Shown here: piece after piece, positions 54,805-62,790 of the stretch
Layout of the letters: the number at the start of each line of letters is the position of its first letter
How positions within the stretch are numbered: position 1 is the first letter of the stretch
Made by a program: the position numbers and the translations under genes
The notes under the pieces: generated by a model
Database searches by the model: none
The model's input: only the letters and a program-made list of their open reading frames with translations
Told to the model about the DNA's origin: nothing
Assembly (NCBI RefSeq): GCF_001439695.1
Contig: NZ_JYLL01000002.1
Span: forward strand, 310,001 to 374,000
Reading direction: 5' to 3'
Length of the DNA stretch: 64,000 bases
Origin: Pseudomonas veronii
Lineage (GTDB): Bacteria > Pseudomonadota > Gammaproteobacteria > Pseudomonadales > Pseudomonadaceae

Positions 54805-56097
54805 ATGCTCGCTACCCTGGGTGTCATTACCATCCTTTGCTTGCTCGCTGCCGTCATGAGCAAACGCCTCTCGCCCCTGGTGGCGCTGATCGCCTTGCCG
54901 ATCATCGCTGCGCTGCTCGGCGGGTTCGGCCTGCAAACCAGTGCCTTCATCATTACCGGGATCAAGAACGTTGCCCCGGTGGTGGGCATGTTTGTGTTCG
55001 CGATTCTGTTTTTCGGGATCATGACCGATGCCGGCATGCTTGACCCGATCATTGATCGCATCCTGCGCACGGTAGGGACGCGTCCTACACGAATTGTCGT
55101 TGGCACCGCGACCCTCGCCTTGCTGGTCCACCTGGACGGTTCCGGCGCGGTGACATTTCTGGTGACGGTGCCGGCGATGCTGCCGCTGTATACGCGGCTG
55201 GGCATCGACAAACGCATCCTCGCCTGCGTCTGCGCGATGGCTGCCGGGGTCAACTTCCTGCCGTGGACCGGCCCGGTGCTGCGCTCGTCGGCGGCGTTGC
55301 ATGTGCCAGTGGCGGATCTGTTCCAGCCGCTGATCCCGGTGCAGATCGTCGGCCTGATCTTTGTCTTCGCCTGCGCCTGGTGGCTCGGCCATCGTGAAGA
55401 AAAACGCCTTGGCCTGGGCGCCGGTTCGACGGTGGATGCCGTGCCGCAACGGGTGCTCAGCGACGACGACATCAAGCTGCGACGCCCGCGGCTGTTCTGG
55501 GTCAACCTGATGCTCACCGTGCTGGTGATGGTGGTGATGATCGCCGGCTGGGTCGACCCGGTGGTGATGTTCATGCTCGGCACCGTGGTCGCGCTGTGCA
55601 TCAACTACCCGAATGTCGACGCCCAGCGCGCACGCATCGACGCCCATGCCAAGACCGCCCTGACCATGGCCAGTATCCTGCTCGCCGCCGGGGTGTTCAC
55701 CGGCATCATGCAAGGCACCGGCATGCTCAAGGCGATTGCCGAAGTGGCGGTGGCGCAGATTCCGGCCGGCCACGGCAAGTTGATCCCGGCGGTGGTGGGC
55801 TTTATTTCCATGCCGCTGAGCATGTTGTTCGACCCCGATTCCTACTATTTCGGCGTGATGCCGGTGATCGCCGAAGTCGGCAAGGCCCTGGGCGTCGACC
55901 CGCTGCAAGTGGCCCAGGCCTCGCTGCTGGGCGTACACACCACCGGTTTCCCGGTCAGCCCGCTGACCCCCGCGACCTTCCTGTTGGTGGGGCTGTGCAA
56001 GATCGAGCTGGCCGATCACCAGCGCTTCACTATTCCGTTTCTGTTCGCCGCGTCGGTGTTGATGACCCTGACCGCGTTGCTCCTGGGAGTATTTTGA
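54805..56097 (+). CDS. CitMHS-family citrate/organic acid transporter
   Basis: A 430-residue membrane protein with about 11-12 helices, of the CitMHS metal-citrate:proton symporter family. Marks include 'GIMTDAGMLDPIIDRILR' near 70, 'HLDGSGAVTFLVTVPAMLPLY' region near 112, 'GVNFLPWTGPVLR' near 148 and 'DPDSYYFGVMPVIAEV' near 345. The substrate is presumably an organic acid, which may or may not be citrate. It is followed one base later by the AtuA-like gene (TGAGATG), implying that the two act on the same compound. Confidence 0.9.
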   Translation: MLATLGVITILCLLAAVMSKRLSPLVALIALPIIAALLGGFGLQTSAFIITGIKNVAPVVGMFVFAILFFGIMTDAGMLDPIIDRILRTVGTRPTRIVVGTATLALLVHLDGSGAVTFLVTVPAMLPLYTRLGIDKRILACVCAMAAGVNFLPWTGPVLRSSAALHVPVADLFQPLIPVQIVGLIFVFACAWWLGHREEKRLGLGAGSTVDAVPQRVLSDDDIKLRRPRLFWVNLMLTVLVMVVMIAGWVDPVVMFMLGTVVALCINYPNVDAQRARIDAHAKTALTMASILLAAGVFTGIMQGTGMLKAIAEVAVAQIPAGHGKLIPAVVGFISMPLSMLFDPDSYYFGVMPVIAEVGKALGVDPLQVAQASLLGVHTTGFPVSPLTPATFLLVGLCKIELADHQRFTIPFLFAASVLMTLTALLLGVF

Positions 56098-56098
56098 G

Positions 56099-57424
56099 AT
56101 GAAAACCTTGCGCATCGGTTCCGGCGCCGGCTATTCCGGCGACCGCATCGAACCTGCCGTGGAACTGGCCGAACAGGGCGACCTCGATTACCTGGTCTTC
56201 GAATGCCTGGCCGAACGCACCATCGCCTTGGCGCAACAGGCACGCATCAGCGATCCGCAGGGCGGGTATGACCCGTTGCTGAGTGAGCGCATGCGCCGGG
56301 TGCTGCCCTTTGTCGGTGAGCAGGCGGGTCGCCGGCGCTTGCGCGTGATCACCAATATGGGCGCGGCCAACCCGGTGTCGGCGGCCGTTGAAGTGCGGCG
56401 CATTGCCAATGAGCTGGGCCTGAGCCTCAAGGTCGTGGCGGTGGTGGGCGATGATGTGCTCGACGTGTTGCGCCCCGAGCAGGTGTTGGATAACGGCCAG
56501 ACCCTTGGCTCGCTGGGTGCGCGGCTGATTTCCGCGAACGCCTACCTGGGCGTCGACGGCATTCTGCAGGCGTTGCGCGCCGAGGCCGATGTAGTGATCA
56601 CCGGGCGCGTGGCCGACCCGTCGCTATTTCTGGCGCCGCAGATGTTTGCGTTCGGCTGGGCGGCTGACGATTGGTTGCGCCTGGGGCGCGGCACGTTGGT
56701 CGGGCATTTGCTCGAATGCGCGGGGCAGGTCAGTGGCGGCTATTTCGCCGATCCCGGGTTCAAGGACGTAGACGACCTGGCGCGCCTCGGCTTCCCCCTG
56801 GCCGAGATCGATGCCGAGGGCAACGCCGTGATCACCAAAGTGAGCGGGTCCGGCGGGCGCGTCAGCTGCGCTACGTGTACTGAACAATTGATCTACGAAG
56901 TACACGACCCGGCGGCCTATCTGACGCCGGACGTGACGGCCGACTTTTCCCAGGTGAGCTTTGTCGAGGAAAGCGTCGACCGGGTACGCGCCCAGGGTGC
57001 TGCGGGACGGGTGCGGCCGGACCGGTTGAAAGTCAGCGTGGGTTACCTGGACGGTTGGATCGGCGAGGGGCAGATGTCCTACGGCGGGCCGGGAGCCGTC
57101 GCACGCGCCGAACTGGCGCGAGAGGTGGTGCTCAAGCGCCTGGAACTGATGGGGGTGAAGATGCAGGACGTGCGCGCCGAGTTGATCGGCATGGACTCGC
57201 TGCACGGCCCGCGCAGCCGCGTCGAGCCGTGGGAAGTGCGCCTGCGCGTCGCTGCGCGCTGTGAGGAACGCAGCGAAGCGGTGCGGGTCGGCAATGAAGT
57301 GGAAACCCTCTACACCAACGGCCCGTCCGGCGGCGGCGGTGCCAGTAAGAGCGTGCGCCAGGTGGTGGCGGTGGCCTCGTTGTTGTTGCCGCGTGACGCC
57401 GTCAACCCGAGGATCGAAGCATGA
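56099..57424 (+). CDS. AtuA-like protein (DUF1446)
   Basis: A 441-residue protein of the family named for AtuA of acyclic terpene utilisation. It starts 'LRIGSGAGYSGDRIEPAVEL' and has the characteristic 'DYLVFECLAERTIALAQ' near 31, 'ITNMGAANPVSAA' near 83, 'ITGRVADPSLFLAP' near 165 and 'ATCTEQLIYEVHDP' near 260. The biochemical reaction of this family is not established to my knowledge. Here it is coupled to a CitMHS transporter and to a short AtuA-tail protein (four-base overlap), so it probably handles an imported organic acid rather than a terpene. Confidence 0.85.
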   Translation: MKTLRIGSGAGYSGDRIEPAVELAEQGDLDYLVFECLAERTIALAQQARISDPQGGYDPLLSERMRRVLPFVGEQAGRRRLRVITNMGAANPVSAAVEVRRIANELGLSLKVVAVVGDDVLDVLRPEQVLDNGQTLGSLGARLISANAYLGVDGILQALRAEADVVITGRVADPSLFLAPQMFAFGWAADDWLRLGRGTLVGHLLECAGQVSGGYFADPGFKDVDDLARLGFPLAEIDAEGNAVITKVSGSGGRVSCATCTEQLIYEVHDPAAYLTPDVTADFSQVSFVEESVDRVRAQGAAGRVRPDRLKVSVGYLDGWIGEGQMSYGGPGAVARAELAREVVLKRLELMGVKMQDVRAELIGMDSLHGPRSRVEPWEVRLRVAARCEERSEAVRVGNEVETLYTNGPSGGGGASKSVRQVVAVASLLLPRDAVNPRIEA

Positions 57425-57738
57425 AGCTGCATACCCTGGCCCATTCCCGCACCGGGGATAAGGGCGACACCTCGAACATTTCGATCATTGCCTATCGCCC
57501 TGAGGATTATCCGCTGCTCTGCGAACAGCTCACTGCCGCGCGCGTGACGGCGTTCTTCGCCGGGCTGTTGGAGCCGGGGGCGGCGCCGGTGCGACGCTAT
57601 GAATTGCCCAACGTGCAGGCGCTGAACTTCGTGTTGCCGGGGATCTTGCGCGGCGGCGTGACCCGTTCGCTGGCGCTGGACGCCCATGGCAAGTGCCTGG
57701 GCTCCGCATTACTGGACATGGAAATCCCCCCTCTGTAG
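57421..57738 (+). CDS. AtuA-associated small protein (C-terminal AtuA-like domain)
   Basis: A 105-residue protein with the short conserved domain that in AtuA itself is fused to the C-terminus: 'LHTLAHSRTGDKGDTSNISI' at the start, 'VRRYELPNVQALNFVLPGIL' near 56 and 'GVTRSLALDAHGKCLGSALL' near 78. Here it is a separate gene overlapping the larger AtuA-like gene by four bases, so the two presumably form one complex. A REP element overlaps its stop codon. Confidence 0.85.
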   Translation: MKLHTLAHSRTGDKGDTSNISIIAYRPEDYPLLCEQLTAARVTAFFAGLLEPGAAPVRRYELPNVQALNFVLPGILRGGVTRSLALDAHGKCLGSALLDMEIPPL

Positions 57739-57833
57739 GCGCGAGCCAGCTCGCGAAAATCGTCAACGATAACGAGGGGAACCTGACACCCAGCGGCGTC
57801 CTCAGGTTTTTCGCGAGCAAGCTCGCTCCTACA
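57734..57833. repeat. REP-like inverted repeat, GTAGG...CTCGCGA type
   Basis: The left arm TGTAGGCGCGAGCCAGCTCG (continuing CGAA) and right arm TTCGCGAGCAAGCTCGCTCC (continuing TACA) frame a spacer with 'tcgtcaacgataacg', shared with the copy at 35826. The first five bases overlap the end of the upstream gene. Confidence 0.75.
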
Positions 57834-57849
57834 GAGGAGAGGGCGTTTG

Positions 57850-58221
57850 TCAGACGGCGGCGAAGCGCTTGTCCAGGTAATCGATGATCACCTTGGAGTC
57901 ATACATCCAGGTGGTCTGGCCATTCTCTTCGATGCACAGGCACGGCACTTTGATCTTGCCGCCTTGCTCCAGCATGGTCTGGCGATCCTGTTCGTTGTTC
58001 TTCGCATCCTTCAATGCTACCGGCACATTCAGGCGATGCAGGGTGCGACGGGTCTTCACGCAGAACGGGCAGGCATGGAACTGATACAGGGTCAGTTCCT
58101 TGGCGGCCGCGTTGACCTGCGCTTGCTGCTCGGCGGGGCGCTGCTTTTTGCGTGGACGGGTAATGTAGTCGCCCGCGATGATGACGTGGCCGAGGCCCAC
58201 TCGAAGTGCTTTGACGAACAT
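57850..58221 (-). CDS. Glutaredoxin-domain protein
   Basis: A 123-residue protein with a short hydrophobic N-terminal segment (about 5-18), a basic linker ('RPRKKQRPAEQQ') and a glutaredoxin fold: 'LTLYQFHACPFCVKTRRTLH' with the redox motif CPFC near 51-54, cis-Pro 'GKIKVPCLCIEE' and 'WMYDSKVIIDYL'. The N-terminal extension suggests membrane attachment. It ends just after the REP element and is separated from folE by a terminator. Confidence 0.9.
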   Translation of the reverse strand: MFVKALRVGLGHVIIAGDYITRPRKKQRPAEQQAQVNAAAKELTLYQFHACPFCVKTRRTLHRLNVPVALKDAKNNEQDRQTMLEQGGKIKVPCLCIEENGQTTWMYDSKVIIDYLDKRFAAV

Positions 58222-58285
58222 GACTGAAACCTCTTGCCCAGAACAGAGGGCCGCATCTTACTTGATTTGTGGGGGCGAAAAAAAA

Positions 58286-58308
58286 CCGGCGATGAACGCC
58301 GGCTTTTT
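58286..58308. terminator. Bidirectional intrinsic terminator beside folE
   Basis: CCGGCG-ATGAA-CGCCGG, a six-pair GC stem (seven or eight with flanking pairs), has a T run on one side and an A run on the other, so it can stop transcription either way. It lies 14 bases past the folE stop. Confidence 0.8.
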
Positions 58309-58321
58309 CCTACCCGACCGG

Positions 58322-58867
58322 TTATTTGATCAGGCTGAGGAATTCGCTGCGGGTCGCCGCGTTTTCGCGGAACTCACCCAGCATCACCGAGGTGATCATC
58401 GACGAATTCTGTTTCTCCACACCGCGCATCATCATGCACATGTGCTTGGCTTCGATTACCACGGCCACGCCCAGGGCGCCGGTCACTTGCATCACGGCAT
58501 CGGCGATCTGGCGGCTGAGGTTTTCCTGGATCTGCAGGCGGCGCGCATACATGTCGACAATCCGCGCGACCTTCGACAGGCCCAGCACTTTGCCGCTCGG
58601 GATATACGCGACGTGGGCCTTGCCGATAAACGGCAGCAGGTGGTGTTCGCACAACGAGTACAACTCGATGTCCTTGACCAGCACCATTTCGCTGTTGTCG
58701 GAGCTGAACAAGGCACCGTTGGTGACTTCTTCCAGTGTCTGTTCATAGCCGCGGCAAAGGTACTGCATCGCCTTGGCGGCACGCTTTGGCGTGTCGAGCA
58801 GGCCCTCGCGGGTAACGTCCTCGCCGAGTTGGCCGAGGATCGCGGTGTAATTCTGTTCCAGGGACAT
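58322..58867 (-). CDS. folE: GTP cyclohydrolase I
   Basis: Converts GTP to dihydroneopterin triphosphate, the first step of folate synthesis. The ATG read from 58867 ('[10 protein letters not shown]') gives 181 residues. Zinc and active-site motifs are present: '[20 protein letters not shown]' near 73-92 (Cys, His, His) and '[15 protein letters not shown]' near 141-155 (Cys). The open frame to 58942 is a read-through leader. It is followed upstream by the Smr gene on the same strand, 78 bases away. Confidence 0.97.
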   Translation of the reverse strand: MSLEQNYTAILGQLGEDVTREGLLDTPKRAAKAMQYLCRGYEQTLEEVTNGALFSSDNSEMVLVKDIELYSLCEHHLLPFIGKAHVAYIPSGKVLGLSKVARIVDMYARRLQIQENLSRQIADAVMQVTGALGVAVVIEAKHMCMMMRGVEKQNSSMITSVMLGEFRENAATRSEFLSLIK

Positions 58868-58945
58868 GAAACTACCTGTGGGATTTTCGCAAAGCGCAAG
58901 GGTACGGTGGCCGACCCATCGCTGCAAGCCTGACGATGGCACGGG

Positions 58946-59503
58946 TTACTCGTCGCGCCCTTCCAGCATGGTGCGCTTGAGCATCACATACACCGCGCCG
59001 GCGCCACCGTGGCGGGGCTGGCAGGAGGTAAAGCCGAGTACTTGGGCATGCTGGCGCAGCCAGGTGTTGACGTGGCTCTTGATCATCGGCCGCTTGCCGT
59101 CCAGGCGCACGGCCTTGCCGTGGGTGACGCGCACGCAGCGGATTTCGAACCGGGTGGCTTCGGCGAGGAAGGCCCAGAGGGTTTCCCGGGCTTTTTCCAC
59201 GCTCATGCCGTGCAGGTCGAGGCTGCCTTCGAAGGGGATCTGGCCGGTCTTGAGCTTGCGTATCTGGCTTTCCTGCACGCCGTCGCGGGCCCACATCAGC
59301 TCGTCTTCGGGGCCGACGTCAATCACGAACTGGTCCGACAGACCGTCCACGGTGGTGGCGTCAGTGCGTACGGTCGCGGCCTGGCGCAGCTTGGCGATCT
59401 GCGCTCGGTCACTCTTGGGTTTGCCGGTGTCGGCGCGGTCGTGCTTGATCGGCTTGACGCCGCGCAGCTCGTTTTTGAACAGGGAAAAATCGTCGTCTTG
59501 CAT
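58946..59503 (-). CDS. Smr-domain protein, SmrB-like
   Basis: A 185-residue protein with a charged N-terminal half and a C-terminal Smr domain: 'LDLHGMSVEKARETLWAFL' near 93-111, 'VRVTHGKAVRLDG' near 125 and 'GGAGAVYVMLKR' near 166. In E. coli the SmrB nuclease, which cuts mRNA at collided ribosomes, lies next to prmB as here, so this is probably the ortholog. The usual third-position 'GKG' loop reads 'HGKAVRL' here, which is within the family. Confidence 0.88.
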   Translation of the reverse strand: MQDDDFSLFKNELRGVKPIKHDRADTGKPKSDRAQIAKLRQAATVRTDATTVDGLSDQFVIDVGPEDELMWARDGVQESQIRKLKTGQIPFEGSLDLHGMSVEKARETLWAFLAEATRFEIRCVRVTHGKAVRLDGKRPMIKSHVNTWLRQHAQVLGFTSCQPRHGGAGAVYVMLKRTMLEGRDE

Positions 59504-59578
59504 GTCAGCCTCCGCGAGGGGCGGGCAGTTTACCTAAATCGCGGCGGCCGGGGCGCAGGAAACGCTATCCAAGCGCCA

Positions 59579-59899
59579 TCAGTCGTGCTTTTTCATCAGG
59601 TGCGAGGCGATGTTCAGCGACAACGGCTGGCGCATCCGCCGCCGGCTGCGGCGCCATAACCACACGCCGAACCACAGCACCAGCAGGCCGCCCACCAACA
59701 GCATCGCCGAGCCACCGGGGCTGGCATTCAGTTCGCCCAGCGCCGGGGAATGCCCCGACAAACCCGCGCCACCGGCGACCGCCAGCAGCACACCTATGAT
59801 CGCCAGCAGCGCGGCAATGCCGGCTACCAGGCGCAGACGCCAGTTGCTCGGGCCCTTGGGGCGCAAGCGACGAGCATCAAAACCATCGGATATCTTCAT
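59579..59899 (-). CDS. Small membrane protein of unknown function
   Basis: A 106-residue protein starting at the ATG read from 59899 ('MKISDGFDARR') after AGGAAAGG. It has two hydrophobic segments (about 25-45 and 62-82), a Gly/Ser-rich loop between and an Arg-rich stretch after the second ('WRRSRRRMR'), suggesting an inner-membrane hairpin with both ends in the cytoplasm. The longer open frame to 60022 is unlikely. I do not recognise a family; the position matches PA1676. Confidence 0.75.
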   Translation of the reverse strand: MKISDGFDARRLRPKGPSNWRLRLVAGIAALLAIIGVLLAVAGGAGLSGHSPALGELNASPGGSAMLLVGGLLVLWFGVWLWRRSRRRMRQPLSLNIASHLMKKHD

Positions 59900-60039
59900 T
59901 CCGACCTTTCCTCCAGGGTATCGGCCCTTCGACCGGAAGATACACAGGTTGTTCCGGCGCCAGAGGTAATTGCAGCAAATGACAGGCATTTGCGGATGAG
60001 CGGGGCCTCGAATCGGCCGCACCGCTCATTTCGGGGCAA

Positions 60040-60630
60040 TCAGATCAGGTCTTTGGTCAAGGCGAGGGTGGCGAAGTTGTCGGCCATGATGGCCATTTCG
60101 GTTTGTTGCACGTGCTCGGCACTCAGGACACCGCCCTTGTAAGGCAGGTCGCGGGTGGCGCAGGCGTCTTCCACCAGGGTGCAGCGAAAGCCCAGGTTCT
60201 TGGCGGCGCGCACGGTGGTGCTGACGCTGGAGTGGCTCATGAAGCCGCAGACGATCAGGTCCAGGGAGCCGAGGTCCTGCAGGTGTTTTTCCAGGCCGGT
60301 GCCGTGGAACGCGCTGGGCAGCAGTTTACCGATGATGGTTTCGTTGCCCATTGGCTCCAGGCCGGGAATGAATTCGCCGCGCTCGCCTTGTGGGTCAAAC
60401 AGGCCGCCGACGGTGCCCAGGTGGCGCACATGCACGATCGGGCGACCGGCGTTGCGCGCCGCAGCGACCAGTTGCTTGATATTGCCCACCGCCGCATCCA
60501 TGCCCGCGAGGGCGAGTGGACCGCTGAGGTACTCCTTCTGGGCGTCGATGATCACGAGGGTCGCATGGCTGAGATTGGCCGCTGCATAACCTCGACCGCT
60601 GATTTGAAACATCGTCTTTGGAACGGACAT
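60040..60630 (-). CDS. Isochorismatase-fold hydrolase lacking the usual catalytic Cys
   Basis: A 196-residue cysteine-hydrolase-superfamily protein. The start at the ATG read from 60630 ('MSVPKTMFQ') follows ACAGGAGC. It has 'LVIIDAQKEYLSGPLAL' near 27 (catalytic Asp) and 'GRPIVHVRHLGT' near 65. At the position of the superfamily Cys (usual pattern T-H-x-C-V-S-x-T) it reads 'CGFMSHSSVSTTVRAA', a Ser, so the normal thiol mechanism may be absent, as in true isochorismatases. The substrate is unknown. It is divergent from prmB. Confidence 0.82.
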   Translation of the reverse strand: MSVPKTMFQISGRGYAAANLSHATLVIIDAQKEYLSGPLALAGMDAAVGNIKQLVAAARNAGRPIVHVRHLGTVGGLFDPQGERGEFIPGLEPMGNETIIGKLLPSAFHGTGLEKHLQDLGSLDLIVCGFMSHSSVSTTVRAAKNLGFRCTLVEDACATRDLPYKGGVLSAEHVQQTEMAIMADNFATLALTKDLI

Positions 60631-60870
60631 TCTGGGGGCTCCTGTGAGGGGGGCTTTTGCGCCATTGTCCACTGGCTGAGCGGTTCTGTGAATCGCTTCC
60701 ATCGTAAGCTACGCCGTTGCTGGCGTGCAGCCGTGTCAAGCGGTGCGGTTGTTTGACGCAATGATGGCAAATTGGATGAAATCCGACATACGGTTGAGGC
60801 TTTTCGCACGTCGTCGCTACAGACGAAGGCTGTTAGAATCGCCAGTCGTTTTTTCCAGGAGTCTGCCCCC

Positions 60871-61779
60871 GTGATCACTTCCCGCCTGCGCACCTTGCGC
60901 GACCATATCCGTTGGGCTGTCAGCCGTTTCCATGGGGAAGAGCTGTTTTTCGGGCACGGTACCGACAACGCCTGGGACGACGCCCGGCAATTGGTGCTCG
61001 GCGCCTTGCATCTGCCCTGGGAAATTGCCGACAGCTACCTGGATTGCAACCTAGAAGAAGAGGAAGTTTCCCACTTGCAACGGCTGCTGCACCGTCGCAT
61101 TCATGAGCGGGTGCCGACAGCCTACTTGATTGGCGAAGCCTGGTTCTGTGGCATGTCGTTTATCGTCGACGAGCGCGTGCTGATCCCGCGTTCACCGATC
61201 AGCGAACTTATCGAAAGCCGCTTCGAACCCTGGCTGGCCCAGCCGCCGGCACGCATTCTCGACCTGTGTACCGGCTCCGGTTGCATCGGCATCGCCTGTG
61301 CCTACGAGTTCCAGGACGCCGAAGTGGTGTTGGGTGACGTGTCGTTCGAAGCGTTGGAAGTGGCCAATCAGAACATCGAGCGCCATGGCGTCGACGAGCG
61401 TGTGTATACCGTACAGGGCGACGGTTTTGACGGGCTGCCGGGCCAGCGCTTCGACTTGATCGTGTCGAACCCGCCGTATGTGGACGCCGAAGACTTCGCC
61501 GACATGCCGGACGAGTACCAGCACGAACCGGAACTGGGCCTGGCCTGCGGCGACGATGGCTTGAACCTGGTCCGGCGGATGCTCGCCGAAGCGGCGGACC
61601 ACCTGACCGAGAAGGGCTTGTTGATCGTCGAAGTGGGTAACAGCCAGGTGCATGTCGAGGCGCTGTACCCGGAAGTCGACTTCGCCTGGCTGGAGTTCCA
61701 GCGCGGCGGGCACGGTGTGTTCATGCTCACGGCCGAGCAGTGCCGCAACCATCAGGCGGTATTCGCCGCCCGGGTTTAA
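60871..61779 (+). CDS. prmB: 50S ribosomal protein L3 glutamine methyltransferase PrmB
   Basis: Methylates a glutamine of ribosomal protein L3 using S-adenosylmethionine. The GTG at 60871 has AGGAG nine bases before it and gives 302 residues; the open frame from 60772 is too long. The motifs are '[16 protein letters not shown]' near 130 (cofactor site), 'VSNPPYVD' near 203 (the NPPY glutamine-binding motif) and the N-terminal helical domain with '[15 protein letters not shown]' near 85. Proximity to smr and aroC matches the E. coli smrB-prmB-aroC order. Confidence 0.95.
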   Translation: MITSRLRTLRDHIRWAVSRFHGEELFFGHGTDNAWDDARQLVLGALHLPWEIADSYLDCNLEEEEVSHLQRLLHRRIHERVPTAYLIGEAWFCGMSFIVDERVLIPRSPISELIESRFEPWLAQPPARILDLCTGSGCIGIACAYEFQDAEVVLGDVSFEALEVANQNIERHGVDERVYTVQGDGFDGLPGQRFDLIVSNPPYVDAEDFADMPDEYQHEPELGLACGDDGLNLVRRMLAEAADHLTEKGLLIVEVGNSQVHVEALYPEVDFAWLEFQRGGHGVFMLTAEQCRNHQAVFAARV

Positions 61780-61796
61780 TCGACCGCTCTGACGTG

Positions 61797-61884
61797 TGTG
61801 AGGGGGCTTGCCCCCGATGAGGGCGTGTCAGTCACTGAATGCATTGACTGATGCACCGCTATCGGGAGCAAGCCTGCTCCCACA
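61797..61884. repeat. REP-like inverted repeat, GGGGGCTTGCCCCCGAT type
   Basis: The left arm TGTGAGGGGGCTTGCCCCCG (continuing AT) and the right arm ATCGGGAGCAAGCCTGCTCC (continuing CACA) frame 'gtgtcagtcactgaatgcattgac'. It lies between the convergent prmB and coiled-coil genes and touches the latter's stop codon. Confidence 0.8.
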
Positions 61885-62691
61885 TCACCGATGGGTGGCA
61901 ATCCAGATCAACAACCCCGCCTGAAACACGGTAAACGCCACCAGACAGGTGATGGTGAAGCGTAGCCCGCTGTCCTCACGCTTGAACTTGGTGACCTTTT
62001 CCTCTTCCTTGCGCAGCTTCACTTCCTGCTCCGTCAGGTTCTGCTCGGCCTGTTGCAGCATTTGCGCGGCTTCGAGGATTTCCACGAACTGCACTTTCTC
62101 GGTGTTCCAGCTATCGAGCACGTCGCTGACCTTGCCGGGCTGCACGTTGCCCTTCAGATGCTGCACGTCGGCGTAGGCCACATCAAAGCCCTGGATACGC
62201 AGGAAGTGATCGCGGCGCAGGCGCGTGGCTTCGTTGAGGGCGTCCTTGTTGGCCAGGTCCACCCCGTCGACGCGGTAGTGCGACCATTTCTTCTTCGCCC
62301 ACGCGGCGCCCTGGGCCACCAGGAAGCGGCCGATGCCACGGTTGGCCGGTTCGATTTCCAGGCTGTTGCCCGGGCCGAAATGCACACGGTGTTTAGCGTG
62401 ATCGACCCAGATATCCAGGTGATTCTGCTCGCGGCGCACCCGTTGGCCCGGCAACTGGATGACCATGCGCAACAGGCTGTGATGGTGGTCGTGGCGTTCG
62501 ACATAGCCAAATTGCACAAACCGCAAGGGGCGTACCCCGGTGGAGCGGTCGGTGGGCAGGGGCGCCAGGCGCAGCATTTTGAAATGTTCGGCCTGTACGT
62601 CCGCCCACGGCAGGGGCGCCGCGTCGACGACCTCGGTGTGTTCCGCCGGGGTGTCGGCGGTAGGTTCTGGTGTTGCTTCGGTGTTAGTCAT
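61885..62691 (-). CDS. Tail-anchored coiled-coil protein of unknown function
   Basis: A 268-residue protein with an acidic Thr/Pro/Glu N-terminal 30 residues, a globular middle ('RFVQFGYVERHDHHHSLLRM' near 57-76, 'IEPANRGIGRFLVAQGAAWA' near 115), a charged coiled coil (about 205-240, 'EQEVKLRKEEEKVTKFKRED') and one C-terminal membrane helix ('CLVAFTVFQAGLLIWIATHR'). No signal peptide is seen, so it is probably anchored in the inner membrane with the bulk in the cytoplasm. The position matches PA1679. Family unknown to me. Confidence 0.8.
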   Translation of the reverse strand: MTNTEATPEPTADTPAEHTEVVDAAPLPWADVQAEHFKMLRLAPLPTDRSTGVRPLRFVQFGYVERHDHHHSLLRMVIQLPGQRVRREQNHLDIWVDHAKHRVHFGPGNSLEIEPANRGIGRFLVAQGAAWAKKKWSHYRVDGVDLANKDALNEATRLRRDHFLRIQGFDVAYADVQHLKGNVQPGKVSDVLDSWNTEKVQFVEILEAAQMLQQAEQNLTEQEVKLRKEEEKVTKFKREDSGLRFTITCLVAFTVFQAGLLIWIATHR

Positions 62692-62718
62692 GCGGCGCGA
62701 TCCTGTCCTAGCCCAGCC

Positions 62719-62744
62719 AGTCGACAGGCTTTTTGCTGTCGACT
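62719..62744. repeat. Perfect 9-base inverted repeat between two minus-strand genes
   Basis: AGTCGACAG and CTGTCGACT with eight bases between them, downstream of the alpha/beta hydrolase gene. There is no T run on the minus strand after it. On the minus strand it also reads as 'VDSKKPVDWLG' then a stop, so a very short peptide is possible but unsupported. Confidence 0.4.
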
Positions 62745-62790
62745 TTCGGCTTATCGGCCGTTTTTCCCAGTACTGGAGGCAATTAGTCGG

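Noticed and set aside
53797..56115. A single 772-residue minus-strand frame that would fuse LysR to a long N-terminal extension
   Set aside because: The extension is the reverse of the CitMHS gene; LysR proteins begin exactly at the Met read from 54693.
59535..59560. CCTAAAT sequence resembling a PvdS box near the Smr gene
   Set aside because: No CGT follows at 16-17 bases, and the neighbouring genes have no link to iron.
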